Assembly (NCBI GenBank): GCA_964636885.1
Contig: CAZWVA010000034.1
Span: forward strand, 1 to 29,161
DNA from: CAZWVA01 sp964636885
GTDB lineage: Bacteria > Desulfobacterota_D > UBA1144 > Nemesobacterales > CSP1-2
Reading direction: 5' to 3'
Length of the DNA stretch: 29,161 bases
Below, piece by piece: positions 1 to 8,261 of this stretch (its first letter is position 1; the number at the start of each line of letters is the position of its first letter). Below the pieces are notes generated by a model that did not search any database, was not told where the DNA came from, and was given only the letters and a program-made list of their open reading frames with translations. Made by a program: the position numbers and the translations under genes.

Positions 1-1
1 C

Positions 2-616
2 ACAACGGAAGAATCGGAGCACAAGAGGGACTTTGAGAGCCATTATGGAAGGTCGAAGTTCTTAGCCGAAAAAGAGGTTCTAAGGATCTACAGGGAAAAC
101 GGCCTTCCAGTTGTGATTTTAAATCCGGGTGTTGTGATAGGCCCCGGTGATCTTAAGACATTCGGTAGGATGATTATAGAGCTTCTAAACGGGAGGCTTA
201 AGGTCAAGCTGTTTGAAGATAGTGTGATTCCAGTTGTCTACATCGATGATGTTATAGAGGGTCACCTGGTTGCGGTGGATAAGGGGAGGATGGGAGAGAG
301 GTACATACTCGTCGGGGATAACGTTAGAATCGGGGATGTATTTAGGGCTATAGATGAGATCACGGGGGTTCCCGTTTCCGATAAAAAGACCCCTCCTCTT
401 TTGATTGTAAAGCTAACCGCCTATCTTATGGAACTGGGGTCTTTCTTTTCTGGGAATCCCCCTAGGTTCGCCGTAGATGCCATAAGGGCAATGGAGGTTG
501 GGGCTTCGGGATCGAACAGAAAGGCAAAAGAGGAACTGGGCTTGAGTTTTACACCTCTAAATAGGGCCTTGAAGGAAACGGTGGAGTGGTATAGAGGGAA
601 CGGTTACGTTCCCTAA
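2..616 (+). CDS. NAD-dependent sugar epimerase/dehydratase (extended SDR), 5'-truncated by window edge
   Basis: The reading frame is open from base 2 and ends with TAA at 614-616, so the gene begins outside the window; a GTG at 113 is internal. The visible part carries the catalytic YGRSK (Tyr-x-x-x-Lys) of short-chain dehydrogenases near bases 44-58. It then has the NPGVVIGPGD loop and the VYIDDVIEGHL segment typical of extended SDRs (COG0451). It ends in a Trp-Tyr-rich helix, as in hopanoid-associated sugar epimerases (HpnA-like). The N-terminal Rossmann GxxGxxG lies upstream and cannot be checked. Family knowledge implies NAD(P)-dependent epimerisation or reduction of a sugar nucleotide or related substrate. 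The HpnA assignment is by resemblance only. The gene is followed by a 102-nt gap with a promoter for the next operon. Confidence 0.8.
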   Translation, partial: TTEESEHKRDFESHYGRSKFLAEKEVLRIYRENGLPVVILNPGVVIGPGDLKTFGRMIIELLNGRLKVKLFEDSVIPVVYIDDVIEGHLVAVDKGRMGERYILVGDNVRIGDVFRAIDEITGVPVSDKKTPPLLIVKLTAYLMELGSFFSGNPPRFAVDAIRAMEVGASGSNRKAKEELGLSFTPLNRALKETVEWYRGNGYVP

Positions 617-640
617 AGAGGCGGGTTACGAAGATGGGGT

Positions 641-669
641 TTGACACCTTGGGGTTTTCATGTTAAAAA
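641..669 (+). promoter_or_regulatory. Sigma70-type promoter for antiporter-atp operon
   Basis: A perfect -35 TTGACA (641-646) is followed after 17 nt by TAAAAA (664-669, 4 of 6 matches to TATAAT). It sits in the only non-coding gap ahead of the antiporter. Predicted initiation near 676 would leave a leader of about 43 nt. No operator-like repeat was seen. Confidence 0.5.
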
Positions 670-718
670 ATTGAGTTTTCTTTTGAGATTTCCTATCCGA
701 AGGATTTGCAAATCATAG

Positions 719-2023
719 ATGAAAGTAGAAGAAGTGGGCGGTCTTACGGTTGAAGGGTTTCTCCTTGCCTTTGCTTTGATTCTCGTTGCATCAAAAGCCT
801 TTGGAGAGATAGCCGAACGCATAAAGCAACCCGCCGTTCTGGGGGAGCTTATCGCGGGAGTCATGCTTGGAGCCAGTGTTCTTGCCGTTGTTCCATCCGT
901 TCCAGGACAGGCAGGATACGAAACGTTTCACCTTCTAAGCGAAGTCGGGGTTGTCATTCTTCTCTTTGAAATCGGACTCGAAACGAAACTCAGGGATCTG
1001 ATCAGGGTTGGGATTACTTCCACTATGGTTGCGGTTGTAGGGGTCGTGGTCCCCTTCTTTCTTGGATTTATAAGCGTACTCGCATTCGAGAGATTTGGAA
1101 TATTGGATGATGCTAGCCATGCCTCTACCATGCTTATAGCCATAACAGCCGGCGCAACGCTCACGGCGACGAGTGTTGGGATTACGGCAAGGGTCCTTTC
1201 GGATATGAACCGCCTTCAGAGTGAAGAGGCCCGAATCGTGCTTGGTGCAGCGGTAATCGATGACATTTTGGGTTTAATAATACTCGCCGTCGTAAGTGGC
1301 CTTATCGACGTAGCAAAACGGGGAGGAGAGGGTGGGGTCTCTGTAGTTGAAATAGGTATTATCACACTAAAGGCCTTTGGGTTTCTTTTCTTTGCTATTC
1401 TAGTCGGAAACCTGATATCGAGAAAACTCTTTGATTTTATTAACGGGATGCGTGTTCGAGGGATGCTTCTTTTAGGTGCTCTTTCTTTTGCTTTTATATT
1501 CGCATACATTGCAAAGCTGGTTGGCCTTGCCCCTATAGTTGGAGCGTTTGCGGCGGGTCTAGTGCTTGCAAGGACCAACCAACTTAAACCCATAGAGGAT
1601 CGTATAAAACCCGTAGCGGATGTGTTCACCCCTATTTTCTTTATAACAGTTGGAGCCGCAGTAGACGTACGTGTATTTAATCCATTTGTCCGGGAAAACG
1701 TTCCCGTATTGCTGATCGCTCTAGTGCTTTTTGCTGTTGGGGTATTTGGAAAGGCCATAAGCGGCTGGGCGGTGTTTAGGAAAGACATAAAGAAAAGCGT
1801 AATAGGGGTTGGTATGATACCGAGAGGGGAAGTAGGACTCATCTTTGCACAGATGGGGCTTATATCCGGCGTTTTTGATTCAAGGCTTTTTTCGGCTATA
1901 ACCGTGATGGTTATGCTTACAACCTTTATCGCCCCTCCGCTCCTTAAAATCACCTTCTCTGAGAGAAGGGCGGTTTCTATAGAGGCTGGGGTAAAAACTT
2001 CTGGAGGTCATAACAAGCGATGA
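719..2023 (+). CDS. CPA2-family cation:proton antiporter
   Basis: The 434-residue integral membrane protein shows about 12 hydrophobic segments, as in NapA/KefB-type exchangers (Na_H_Exchanger family). Visible signatures are LLFEIGLETKLRDL near residues 80-95 and AAVIDDILGL with an Asp pair at 181-182. A paired Asp at this point is usual for electrogenic Na+/H+ members. No C-terminal TrkA-N/RCK domain is present, which argues against a full KefB/C potassium efflux system. The ATG at 719 has only a weak upstream purine stretch (AAGGA). The stop TGA overlaps the ATG of the first ATP synthase b gene (ATGA, 2020-2023), indicating translational coupling to the ATPase. Substrate ion is inferred, most likely Na+. 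Confidence 0.88.
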   Translation: MKVEEVGGLTVEGFLLAFALILVASKAFGEIAERIKQPAVLGELIAGVMLGASVLAVVPSVPGQAGYETFHLLSEVGVVILLFEIGLETKLRDLIRVGITSTMVAVVGVVVPFFLGFISVLAFERFGILDDASHASTMLIAITAGATLTATSVGITARVLSDMNRLQSEEARIVLGAAVIDDILGLIILAVVSGLIDVAKRGGEGGVSVVEIGIITLKAFGFLFFAILVGNLISRKLFDFINGMRVRGMLLLGALSFAFIFAYIAKLVGLAPIVGAFAAGLVLARTNQLKPIEDRIKPVADVFTPIFFITVGAAVDVRVFNPFVRENVPVLLIALVLFAVGVFGKAISGWAVFRKDIKKSVIGVGMIPRGEVGLIFAQMGLISGVFDSRLFSAITVMVMLTTFIAPPLLKITFSERRAVSIEAGVKTSGGHNKR

Positions 2024-2529
2024 TAAAAGGGGGGAAAAAGGCTTTATCGTATGTTTTTATTACCATTGCTGTTACCACTTATAACGCAATGGCCGCTGAG
2101 GGTATCCTTAGTGTTGATAAGACCCTCGTTATCCAGATAATCGTATTTGTAGCTGCGATATTCGTATTAAATTCCCTTCTCTTTAAACCGCTTCTTGGGC
2201 TTATGGAAAAAAGGGAGCAACTGACAACCGGAACGATCGGGGAAGCAAAGGAGCTCGAACAGAAGGTAGGGCAGATAATAGGTGAATACAATGCGAGGCT
2301 TAACGAAGCACGGGCCAAGGCTTTAGAGGAGAGAAACGAAATAAGGCGAGAGGCCCAGGCAGCAGCAGAGGATATAATAAGAAAAGCGAGGGAGGAGGCA
2401 CAGATCCTTTTAGAAGAGGCCAAGGGCAAACTGGCCTCTGAAACAAAGGAGATTAAGGAAAAAATCAGATCGGATATCGAGGTCCTGGCAAGGGAGATGG
2501 CTTCACGGATTCTCGGCAAGGAGGTATAG
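2020..2529 (+). CDS. atpF: F-type ATP synthase b-type subunit, first copy
   Basis: The 169-residue peripheral-stalk subunit has a short hydrophobic, signal-like N-terminus (residues 1-26) and a membrane helix at about 35-55 (VIQIIVFVAAIFVLNSLLF). A long charged coiled coil follows to the C-terminus, rich in Glu/Lys/Ala heptads. This is the b or b-prime type of two-b ATPases. A second b gene follows directly. The start ATG is inside the antiporter stop codon and is preceded by GGAGG at 2003-2007. The protein holds the F1 alpha3beta3 head against the membrane sector. Which copy is b and which is b-prime cannot be settled by eye. Confidence 0.9.
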   Translation: MIKGGKKALSYVFITIAVTTYNAMAAEGILSVDKTLVIQIIVFVAAIFVLNSLLFKPLLGLMEKREQLTTGTIGEAKELEQKVGQIIGEYNARLNEARAKALEERNEIRREAQAAAEDIIRKAREEAQILLEEAKGKLASETKEIKEKIRSDIEVLAREMASRILGKEV

Positions 2530-2533
2530 ATTC

Positions 2534-3082
2534 GTGAATATAGATGTTATGGGTTTAGTAATTGCGGCCGCTACAGAGGAGGGGCGTGGATTTAACTGGA
2601 CGTTGGTTGGCGAGCAGGCTGTAAACCTCGTTATACTTATTGTGGTGCTTGCTTATTATCTAAAGGAACCTATAAGGAACTTTCTCATTGAACGTCGCGG
2701 TATAATAGGAAACGAGATAGAAGAGGCTAAAAGGGTTATAGAGGAAGCGAAAAAGAGGTATGAGGAATACGAGGGGAGGATGAAAAGAATAGAGGAAGAG
2801 GTTAAGTCCCTCAAGGAGACCATACGAAGGGAGGGGGAGATCGAAAAAGGGGAGATCCTAAGGCAGGCTGAGGCTGCTTCTCAAAAGATAAGAGAGGAGG
2901 CAAAAGAGACGATTAAACTCGAAACCGCCAAAGCAAAACGGGAGATCCAATCCGAGGCGGTTTCGTTGGCAGTGGGGCTTGCGGAAAGTATAATTAAGCA
3001 AAACCTTAACGAATCCGATGAAAGACGCTTTATGGAAGGATTTATTAAAAAGGTAGAGGAAGAGGAGAAATGGCATCAGTAG
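2534..3082 (+). CDS. atpF: F-type ATP synthase b-type subunit, second copy
   Basis: The 182-residue protein has an N-terminal membrane helix at about 28-45 (AVNLVILIVVLAYYL) followed by KEPIRNFLIERR and a long Glu/Lys-rich coiled coil. This is the standard layout of a b subunit. GTG at 2534 is taken as start because AAGGAGGT (2518-2525) lies 8 nt upstream, inside the end of the preceding gene. The gene overlaps atpH by 13 nt (3070-3082). With the preceding copy it would form a b/b-prime heterodimeric stalk, as in photosynthetic and many deltaproteobacterial-type ATPases. Confidence 0.92.
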   Translation: MNIDVMGLVIAAATEEGRGFNWTLVGEQAVNLVILIVVLAYYLKEPIRNFLIERRGIIGNEIEEAKRVIEEAKKRYEEYEGRMKRIEEEVKSLKETIRREGEIEKGEILRQAEAASQKIREEAKETIKLETAKAKREIQSEAVSLAVGLAESIIKQNLNESDERRFMEGFIKKVEEEEKWHQ

Positions 3083-3612
3083 CAACTCTAAGGGACCTAA
3101 TGGAGGCCCTTATCGAATCGGCGAGAGAGAAAGGAAAGCTTGAAAAAGTCACATCCGACTTGGATGTCTTTTTTCAAATCCTTTCCGATCGAGAAGAGGT
3201 AGGGGATGTTCTTGGAAACGCGGTTTACGATACGGCCGAGAGAAAGGCGGTAGCCGGTGACATCGGGGAAAAAGCGGGGTTTGATAGACTAACTATCAAT
3301 TTCATCTGCTTGGTGATCGAGCTAGGCAAGTTTAAGAGCCTGGTAAAATCAAGGGAGCCCTTTATGAGGAAGGTAAGAAGGGCCTCTGGCAAGGTAAGGG
3401 CGGAAATAACAGTGGCTACAAACCCTTCGGAATCCGATCTGAATAGGATTAAGGAGGCTCTAAGTAAACTCACCAAAAAGGACGTTGAGATCATGGTAAA
3501 GGTCAACCCCGAGATATTAGGCGGAATAATAGCAAAGGTTGAAGATAAGCTTTTTGACGGTAGTATTAAAAGCCAGTTGGAGAGAATAAGAAACGTTCTC
3601 TCCATAGGATGA
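3070..3612 (+). CDS. atpH: F-type ATP synthase delta subunit
   Basis: The 180-residue protein matches the OSCP/delta family. It has an N-terminal helical domain with an ERKAVAGDIGEKAGF stretch. Near the C-terminus is the conserved NPEILGGIIAKVEDKLFDGSIKS segment (about residues 145-165). It connects the b stalk to the top of the alpha3beta3 head. Start ATG lies within the end of the second b gene. Its TGA (3610-3612) overlaps the ATG of a 55-codon ORF in the ATGA arrangement. Length is normal for the family. Confidence 0.95.
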   Translation: MASVATLRDLMEALIESAREKGKLEKVTSDLDVFFQILSDREEVGDVLGNAVYDTAERKAVAGDIGEKAGFDRLTINFICLVIELGKFKSLVKSREPFMRKVRRASGKVRAEITVATNPSESDLNRIKEALSKLTKKDVEIMVKVNPEILGGIIAKVEDKLFDGSIKSQLERIRNVLSIG

Positions 3613-3776
3613 AAACCTCTAAACCACGAATTTATACGAACAAGCTGGAGATGGGACGGCAGAAAATATGTTGTATTATGGATGCAATCCTAGGTGGTTC
3701 CGCTATGGTTATATCATTCCTTTCCATTGGATTTTCGTATGACGTAGCGGGGGACTTGGTTTTTGGATACGGATAA
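3609..3776 (+). CDS. Candidate 55-residue small protein inside the atp operon
   Basis: An open frame begins on the atpH stop codon (ATGA, 3609-3612) and ends at TAA 3774-3776, occupying most of the otherwise unexplained 226-bp atpH-atpA gap. The predicted peptide begins MKTSKPRIYTNKLEMGRQK, is basic for about 20 residues, and has two adjacent cysteines (21-22). A hydrophobic stretch follows (about 23-43, IMDAILGGSAMVISFLSIGF), compatible with one membrane helix, then a short acidic tail ending GYG. No family is recognised and no independent Shine-Dalgarno is seen, so translation would rely on coupling to atpH. It could instead be a decayed spacer that is open by chance. Confidence 0.4.
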   Translation: MKTSKPRIYTNKLEMGRQKICCIMDAILGGSAMVISFLSIGFSYDVAGDLVFGYG

Positions 3777-3838
3777 TAAACCTGCATTTATAGACGGCTA
3801 AATAACCATAGAACTTTTAACAAGGAGCTATAGAAAAG

Positions 3839-5356
3839 ATGGGAGAGATCAGAATAGAAGAAATCGGCGAGATCTTAAGGAATAGAATCAAGGGGTATGA
3901 ACGGAGAATAGAAACGGCTGAGGTGGGAACGGTCATCTCGGTGGGCGATGGGATAGCCCGTGCCTACGGACTCGACCAGGCTATGGCTGGAGAGCTCGTG
4001 GAGTTCCAAAGCGGACTCATGGGACTCATCTTAAACCTCGAAGAGGACAATGTCGGTATAGCGATATTCGGCGAAGATAAACACGTGCAGGAAGGGGACA
4101 CTGTAAAGCGCACAGGGAGGATAGCCGAGGTTCCCGTCGGGGACAATATGAAGGGGAGGGTAGTAAACTCCCTTGGACAGCCGATAGACGGAAAAGGGGA
4201 GATTGAAGCCAACGAGTATAGGCGGATAGAGGTAAAGGCACCGGGTGTTGTCTACCGTCAGCCCGTTCGTGAGCCGCTTCAGACTGGGATCAAATCCATT
4301 GACGGTATGATCCCAATAGGAAGGGGGCAGAGGGAACTTATACTCGGAGATCGCCAGACGGGAAAAACCGCAATCGCCATCGATACGATCATAAATCAGA
4401 GGGATCAGGATGTCTACTGTATCTATGTTGCCATAGGGCAGAAACAATCAACCGTTGCTCAGGTTGTGGATAAGCTAAAGGAGTTTGGAGCCATGGAATA
4501 CACCACGGTTGTTGCCGCTACGGCGAGTGACCCAGCGCCCTTTCAGTTTATTGCTCCTTATGCTGGATGTGCTCTTGGCGAATACTTCCGAGATACCGGA
4601 AGGCACGCTCTTGTGATCTATGATGACCTCACAAAGCACGCATGGGCGTATCGTCAGCTTTCCCTACTCCTCAGACGTCCACCGGGACGGGAGGCCTATC
4701 CGGGAGACGTATTTTACCTTCATTCGAGGCTCCTTGAGCGTGCGGCCAAGATGAGGGATGAAGATGGCGGCGGTTCCCTCACCGCGCTTCCCATAATAGA
4801 GACTCAGGCAGGCGACGTCTCCGCGTATATTCCGACAAACGTCATTTCGATCACAGATGGGCAGATATACCTTGAGAGCGACCTTTTCTACGCAGGGGTA
4901 AGACCGGCTATTAACGTGGGACTCTCCGTTTCGCGAGTCGGGGGTTCTGCCCAGATCCGTGCGATGAAACGGGTTGCAGGAAGGCTAAGGCTCGAACTCG
5001 CTCAGTATAGGGAGGTGGAAGCCTTTGCTCAGTTTGCCTCAGACCTCGATAAGGTCACCCAGGCTCAGCTTGCCCGCGGTAGCAGGCTCGTTGAGGCCCT
5101 AAAACAGGATCAGTATCAGCCGCTTCCGGTGGAAAAACAGGTACTTCTCATATACGCCGTTACAAACGGGTACGTTGATGGATACCCGGTTGAGGCTGTT
5201 AGAAAATACGAAAAGGAGCTTTACGTCTTCTTCGATGCTAAGTATCAAAACCTCCTTGAGGAGATAAAAACAAAAAAGGATATCTCCGATGACTTGGCTC
5301 AGAGGATGAGAAAAGCCCTCGATGAACTCAAAGAGAAACTAGGAGAATTGAAATAG
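3839..5356 (+). CDS. atpA: F-type ATP synthase alpha subunit
   Basis: The 505-residue protein is a full-length alpha subunit. It has an N-terminal beta-barrel, Walker A GDRQTGKT at residues 170-177, and a RQLSLLLRRPPGREAYPGD segment. It also carries the ALPIIETQAGDVSAYIPTNVISITDGQ region and the arginine-containing SVSRVGGSAQI motif. Alpha subunits bind nucleotide non-catalytically and donate the arginine finger to beta. AAGGAGC at 3822-3828 lies 10 nt before the ATG. The unusual feature is the 226-bp gap upstream, largely occupied by the 55-codon ORF. Confidence 0.98.
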   Translation: MGEIRIEEIGEILRNRIKGYERRIETAEVGTVISVGDGIARAYGLDQAMAGELVEFQSGLMGLILNLEEDNVGIAIFGEDKHVQEGDTVKRTGRIAEVPVGDNMKGRVVNSLGQPIDGKGEIEANEYRRIEVKAPGVVYRQPVREPLQTGIKSIDGMIPIGRGQRELILGDRQTGKTAIAIDTIINQRDQDVYCIYVAIGQKQSTVAQVVDKLKEFGAMEYTTVVAATASDPAPFQFIAPYAGCALGEYFRDTGRHALVIYDDLTKHAWAYRQLSLLLRRPPGREAYPGDVFYLHSRLLERAAKMRDEDGGGSLTALPIIETQAGDVSAYIPTNVISITDGQIYLESDLFYAGVRPAINVGLSVSRVGGSAQIRAMKRVAGRLRLELAQYREVEAFAQFASDLDKVTQAQLARGSRLVEALKQDQYQPLPVEKQVLLIYAVTNGYVDGYPVEAVRKYEKELYVFFDAKYQNLLEEIKTKKDISDDLAQRMRKALDELKEKLGELK

Positions 5357-5366
5357 TCATGTGGAG

Positions 5367-5381
5367 AGACCCGGTGGGTCT
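5367..5381 (+). other. Small intercistronic hairpin between atpA and atpG
   Basis: AGACCC-GGT-GGGTCT is a perfect 6-bp inverted repeat with a 3-nt loop, 10 nt after the atpA stop. No T-run follows, so it is not a convincing terminator. It could be an mRNA processing or stability element. Confidence 0.35.
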
Positions 5382-5407
5382 TCTATACAAATAAAAAGGT
5401 TGAAAAG

Positions 5408-6292
5408 ATGCCCAGTCTAAGACAGATCAGAAGTAAAATAAGCAGCGTAAAAGGTACACGGAGGATCATGAGCGCGATGAAGCTCATCTCTGCTGTGAAA
5501 CTCCAGCGTGCCCAGGGGCTCCTTCTTCCCTATCGCCCTTATTCAGACGCATTCCAAGAGGTGGCAAGGAACCTGGCTAAAAGATGCGATCCAAAGTGGC
5601 ATCCCCTTCTCAGGCATCCGGAGGAGAGGAAGAAACTCCACCTGGTTTTTATGACCTCCGATAGGGGGCTCTGCGGGAGTTTTAACAGCAATCTCATAAG
5701 GAAGATCGAGACCTTTCTCGCGGTGGACGCAAGGCCGTATGAACAGATAACTTTCAGGTTTATTGGAAGAAGGGGAAGAGACTATTTTGCAAAGCGCAAA
5801 GCCCAGGTGGCAGAGAGCTATGTGGGCATTAACGAGAGGAATTTCCGTGAGGTATCGGGGAAGATAGCATCCGGTTTAACTGGGGAATTCGTTCGAGGCG
5901 AGATCGACGAGGTCATCTTGGTTTACAACTACTTTAAGTCCGCCCTCTCCCAGGTCCTTACGTTTGAAAGGCTTCTTCCAATAGAAGGGGTTGAAGGCAG
6001 AGACAGGGATTCTCAGTCCATCGATTACATCTACGAACCGGAAAGGGAAGAGGTTCTCAACTTCGTCCTTCCCAAATACGTTGAAGTCCGTGTGGAGAGG
6101 GCGATCCTTGAGTCGATCACGAGCGAGCATGGAGCGCGTATGACGGCCATGGAGAACGCCACGAGGAACGCCGAGGACGTAATAAGAAGGCTCACCCTTT
6201 TATTTAATAAAACGAGACAGGCTATCATTACAAAAGAGCTTATGGACATAGTAAATGGAACCGAAGCCCTAAGCAAAGGAGGTACAGATTAG
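5408..6292 (+). CDS. atpG: F-type ATP synthase gamma subunit
   Basis: The 294-residue protein is the rotary central-stalk subunit. The N-terminal helix reads IRSKISSVKGTRRIMSAMKLISAVKL, the middle contains TSDRGLCGSFNSNLI, and the C-terminal helix carries ENATRNAEDVIRRLTLLFNKTRQ. All are conserved gamma signatures. The C-terminal helix runs through the alpha3beta3 cavity and couples proton or sodium flow to catalysis. The upstream ribosome site is weak (AAAGG about 10 nt before ATG). The gene lies 51 nt after atpA and 1 nt before atpD, whose ribosome site is inside atpG. Confidence 0.97.
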   Translation: MPSLRQIRSKISSVKGTRRIMSAMKLISAVKLQRAQGLLLPYRPYSDAFQEVARNLAKRCDPKWHPLLRHPEERKKLHLVFMTSDRGLCGSFNSNLIRKIETFLAVDARPYEQITFRFIGRRGRDYFAKRKAQVAESYVGINERNFREVSGKIASGLTGEFVRGEIDEVILVYNYFKSALSQVLTFERLLPIEGVEGRDRDSQSIDYIYEPEREEVLNFVLPKYVEVRVERAILESITSEHGARMTAMENATRNAEDVIRRLTLLFNKTRQAIITKELMDIVNGTEALSKGGTD

Positions 6293-6293
6293 A

Positions 6294-7721
6294 ATGGAAG
6301 CAAATGGCGGCGGTAGTATCGGAAAGGTCGTTCAGGTGATGGGTCCCGTCGTTGACATCGAGTTTAAGGACGGGGAACTACCACCTATCTACACTGCTAT
6401 TAGACTCACGAACCCTTTAATAAACGACAAGAAATGGAATCTGGTGGTTGAGGTTGCACAACAGCTCGGTGGAAAGCGCGTGCGCTGTATCGCCATGGAT
6501 TCTACGGACGGAATAAAAAGGGGAGAGGAGGCCCTAAATACCGGTGAGGGAATCACGGTGCCGGTTGGAAAGGAGGCACTGGGAAGGCTCATAAACGTCG
6601 TTGGGGAACCCATCGATGAAGCGGGCCCCATAGAGACGAAGGAGCGCTGGCCCATTCACCGTCCCGCACCCGAGTTCGTAGAGCAGAGCACGCAGCTTGA
6701 GGTGTTTGAAACGGGAATAAAGGTTATCGATCTTCTCGCTCCCTTTCTCAAGGGTGGAAAGATCGGCCTATTCGGTGGCGCGGGCGTTGGGAAGACCGTT
6801 CTCCTTATGGAGCTCATCCATAACGTGGCAAAGGAGCACGGCGGTGTTTCCGTCTTTGGTGGCGTAGGTGAGAGGACACGTGAAGGAAACGATCTCTGGC
6901 TTGAGATGAAGGAATCGGGTGTCATAAAAAACACCGGAATGGTCTTTGGACAGATGAACGAGCCACCGGGGGCAAGGGCAAGGGTGGGGCTTACGGCTCT
7001 AACCCTTGCGGAGTATTTCAGGGACACCGAGGGTCAGGATGTGCTTCTATTTATCGACAACATATTCAGGTTCACACAGGCGGGTTCCGAGGTGTCTGCC
7101 CTTCTTGGAAGGATACCTTCTGCCGTCGGGTATCAGCCCACCCTTGCAACGGACCTAGGTGAGCTTCAGGAGAGGATCACATCCACGGTTAAGGGTTCGA
7201 TCACGTCTGTTCAGGCCATATACGTTCCTGCAGACGACCTAACTGACCCAGCACCTGCAACTACATTTGCTCACCTTGATGGAACCATAGTTCTTTCTCG
7301 CCAGCTTACAGAGCTTGGAATATACCCGGCGGTTGATCCGCTCGATTCGACCTCCAGAATTCTGGATCCAAGAATCGTTGGGGAAGAGCACTATAAGATA
7401 GCCCGCGAGGTTCAGAGGATCCTCCAGCGTTATAAACAGCTTCAGGAGATAATAGCCATCTTGGGAATGGATGAACTCTCCGAGGACGACAAGCTCATAG
7501 TGGCAAGGGCGAGAAAGGTTCAGAGATTGCTCTCACAACCCTTTAGCGTTGCCGAACAGTTTACGGGAACCCCTGGTAGATACGTGCCGATTAAAGAAAC
7601 GATCGAAGCGTTTAAAGAGGTCATTTCGGGGAACATGGATGAGGTCCCGGAGCAGGCCTTTTACATGGTGGGAAACCTGGAAGAGGTTTACGCAAAGGCC
7701 AAACAGCTTATATCGGGATAA
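6294..7721 (+). CDS. atpD: F-type ATP synthase beta subunit
   Basis: The 475-residue catalytic subunit has Walker A GGAGVGKT at residues 161-168, the GERTREGNDLW catalytic glutamate region, and the ALLGRIPSAVGYQPTLATDLG segment. Further on are the DDLTDPAPATTFAHLD and ILGMDELSEDDK signatures. It hydrolyses or synthesises ATP at the alpha/beta interfaces. AAAGGAGGT at 6275-6283 sits 10 nt upstream of the ATG. Length and motifs are complete. Confidence 0.98.
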   Translation: MEANGGGSIGKVVQVMGPVVDIEFKDGELPPIYTAIRLTNPLINDKKWNLVVEVAQQLGGKRVRCIAMDSTDGIKRGEEALNTGEGITVPVGKEALGRLINVVGEPIDEAGPIETKERWPIHRPAPEFVEQSTQLEVFETGIKVIDLLAPFLKGGKIGLFGGAGVGKTVLLMELIHNVAKEHGGVSVFGGVGERTREGNDLWLEMKESGVIKNTGMVFGQMNEPPGARARVGLTALTLAEYFRDTEGQDVLLFIDNIFRFTQAGSEVSALLGRIPSAVGYQPTLATDLGELQERITSTVKGSITSVQAIYVPADDLTDPAPATTFAHLDGTIVLSRQLTELGIYPAVDPLDSTSRILDPRIVGEEHYKIAREVQRILQRYKQLQEIIAILGMDELSEDDKLIVARARKVQRLLSQPFSVAEQFTGTPGRYVPIKETIEAFKEVISGNMDEVPEQAFYMVGNLEEVYAKAKQLISG

Positions 7722-7810
7722 GGGTATTGTAGGAACGGGTTGTTCTAGACCTGCCCTTTATGAAGCGGTGGATTGCTGGTATAGAGAATATGGAAGGGGG
7801 GAATCAGAGA

Positions 7811-8212
7811 TTGACGGATAAACTGGAACTCAAGGTCATAACGCCTTCAAGGGTCGTTGTGAGTGAAGAGGTAGACGAGGTTGTAGCCCCTGGGGAGATG
7901 GGGGAGTTTGGGGTTCTTCCGGGCCACGTTCCCTTTATTACCATACTTACGTCCGGAGAGCTCAGATACAGGAAAGACGGGATCGAGAGAAGGGTCATCG
8001 TCTGGGGTGGCATTTCGGAGGTTGTGGACGATAGGGTAATCATTCTCACGGATAATGTGGAGGATCCAAGATTCGTAGACCCGGAGGCCGCAAAGAGGGA
8101 GGTGGAAGCCCTCATGGAAGAGCTTAAAAACTTTGGTAGAGATAAGAAAGAACTCAAGGAACTAAACCAAAGGCTAAGACTCGCTCAGGTTAGAGCAGGG
8201 ATAAAAGAATGA
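7811..8212 (+). CDS. atpC: F-type ATP synthase epsilon subunit
   Basis: The product is the epsilon subunit. It has an N-terminal beta-sandwich with VVAPGEMGEFGVLPGHVPFIT and a C-terminal helical hairpin that inhibits ATP hydrolysis in many bacteria. The frame is open from ATG 7760. I place the start at TTG 7811 because translation then begins MTDKLELKVITPSRVV, aligning with family N-termini. The purine run AAGGGGGG (7794-7801) lies 9 nt upstream. ATG 7790 or ATG 7760 would add 7 or 17 residues with no family counterpart and poorer ribosome sites. It is the last gene of the atp operon. No clear intrinsic terminator was seen in the 49 nt before the convergent ruvB. Confidence 0.9.
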   Translation: MTDKLELKVITPSRVVVSEEVDEVVAPGEMGEFGVLPGHVPFITILTSGELRYRKDGIERRVIVWGGISEVVDDRVIILTDNVEDPRFVDPEAAKREVEALMEELKNFGRDKKELKELNQRLRLAQVRAGIKE

Positions 8213-8261
8213 TAAGGATCGAAATACGGAGCTATTATCCTATCCGCTCTAGCACTTATCT

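Noticed and set aside
1216..1953. Long antisense open frame (245 codons) opposite the antiporter
   Set aside because: Low-complexity Ser/Thr/Pro/Ile translation, no ribosome site, wholly inside a well-supported membrane protein gene.
7549..7821. 90-codon frame across the atpD end and atpC leader
   Set aside because: An out-of-frame shadow of atpD with an Arg/Lys-rich artefact translation; atpD itself is complete to 7721.
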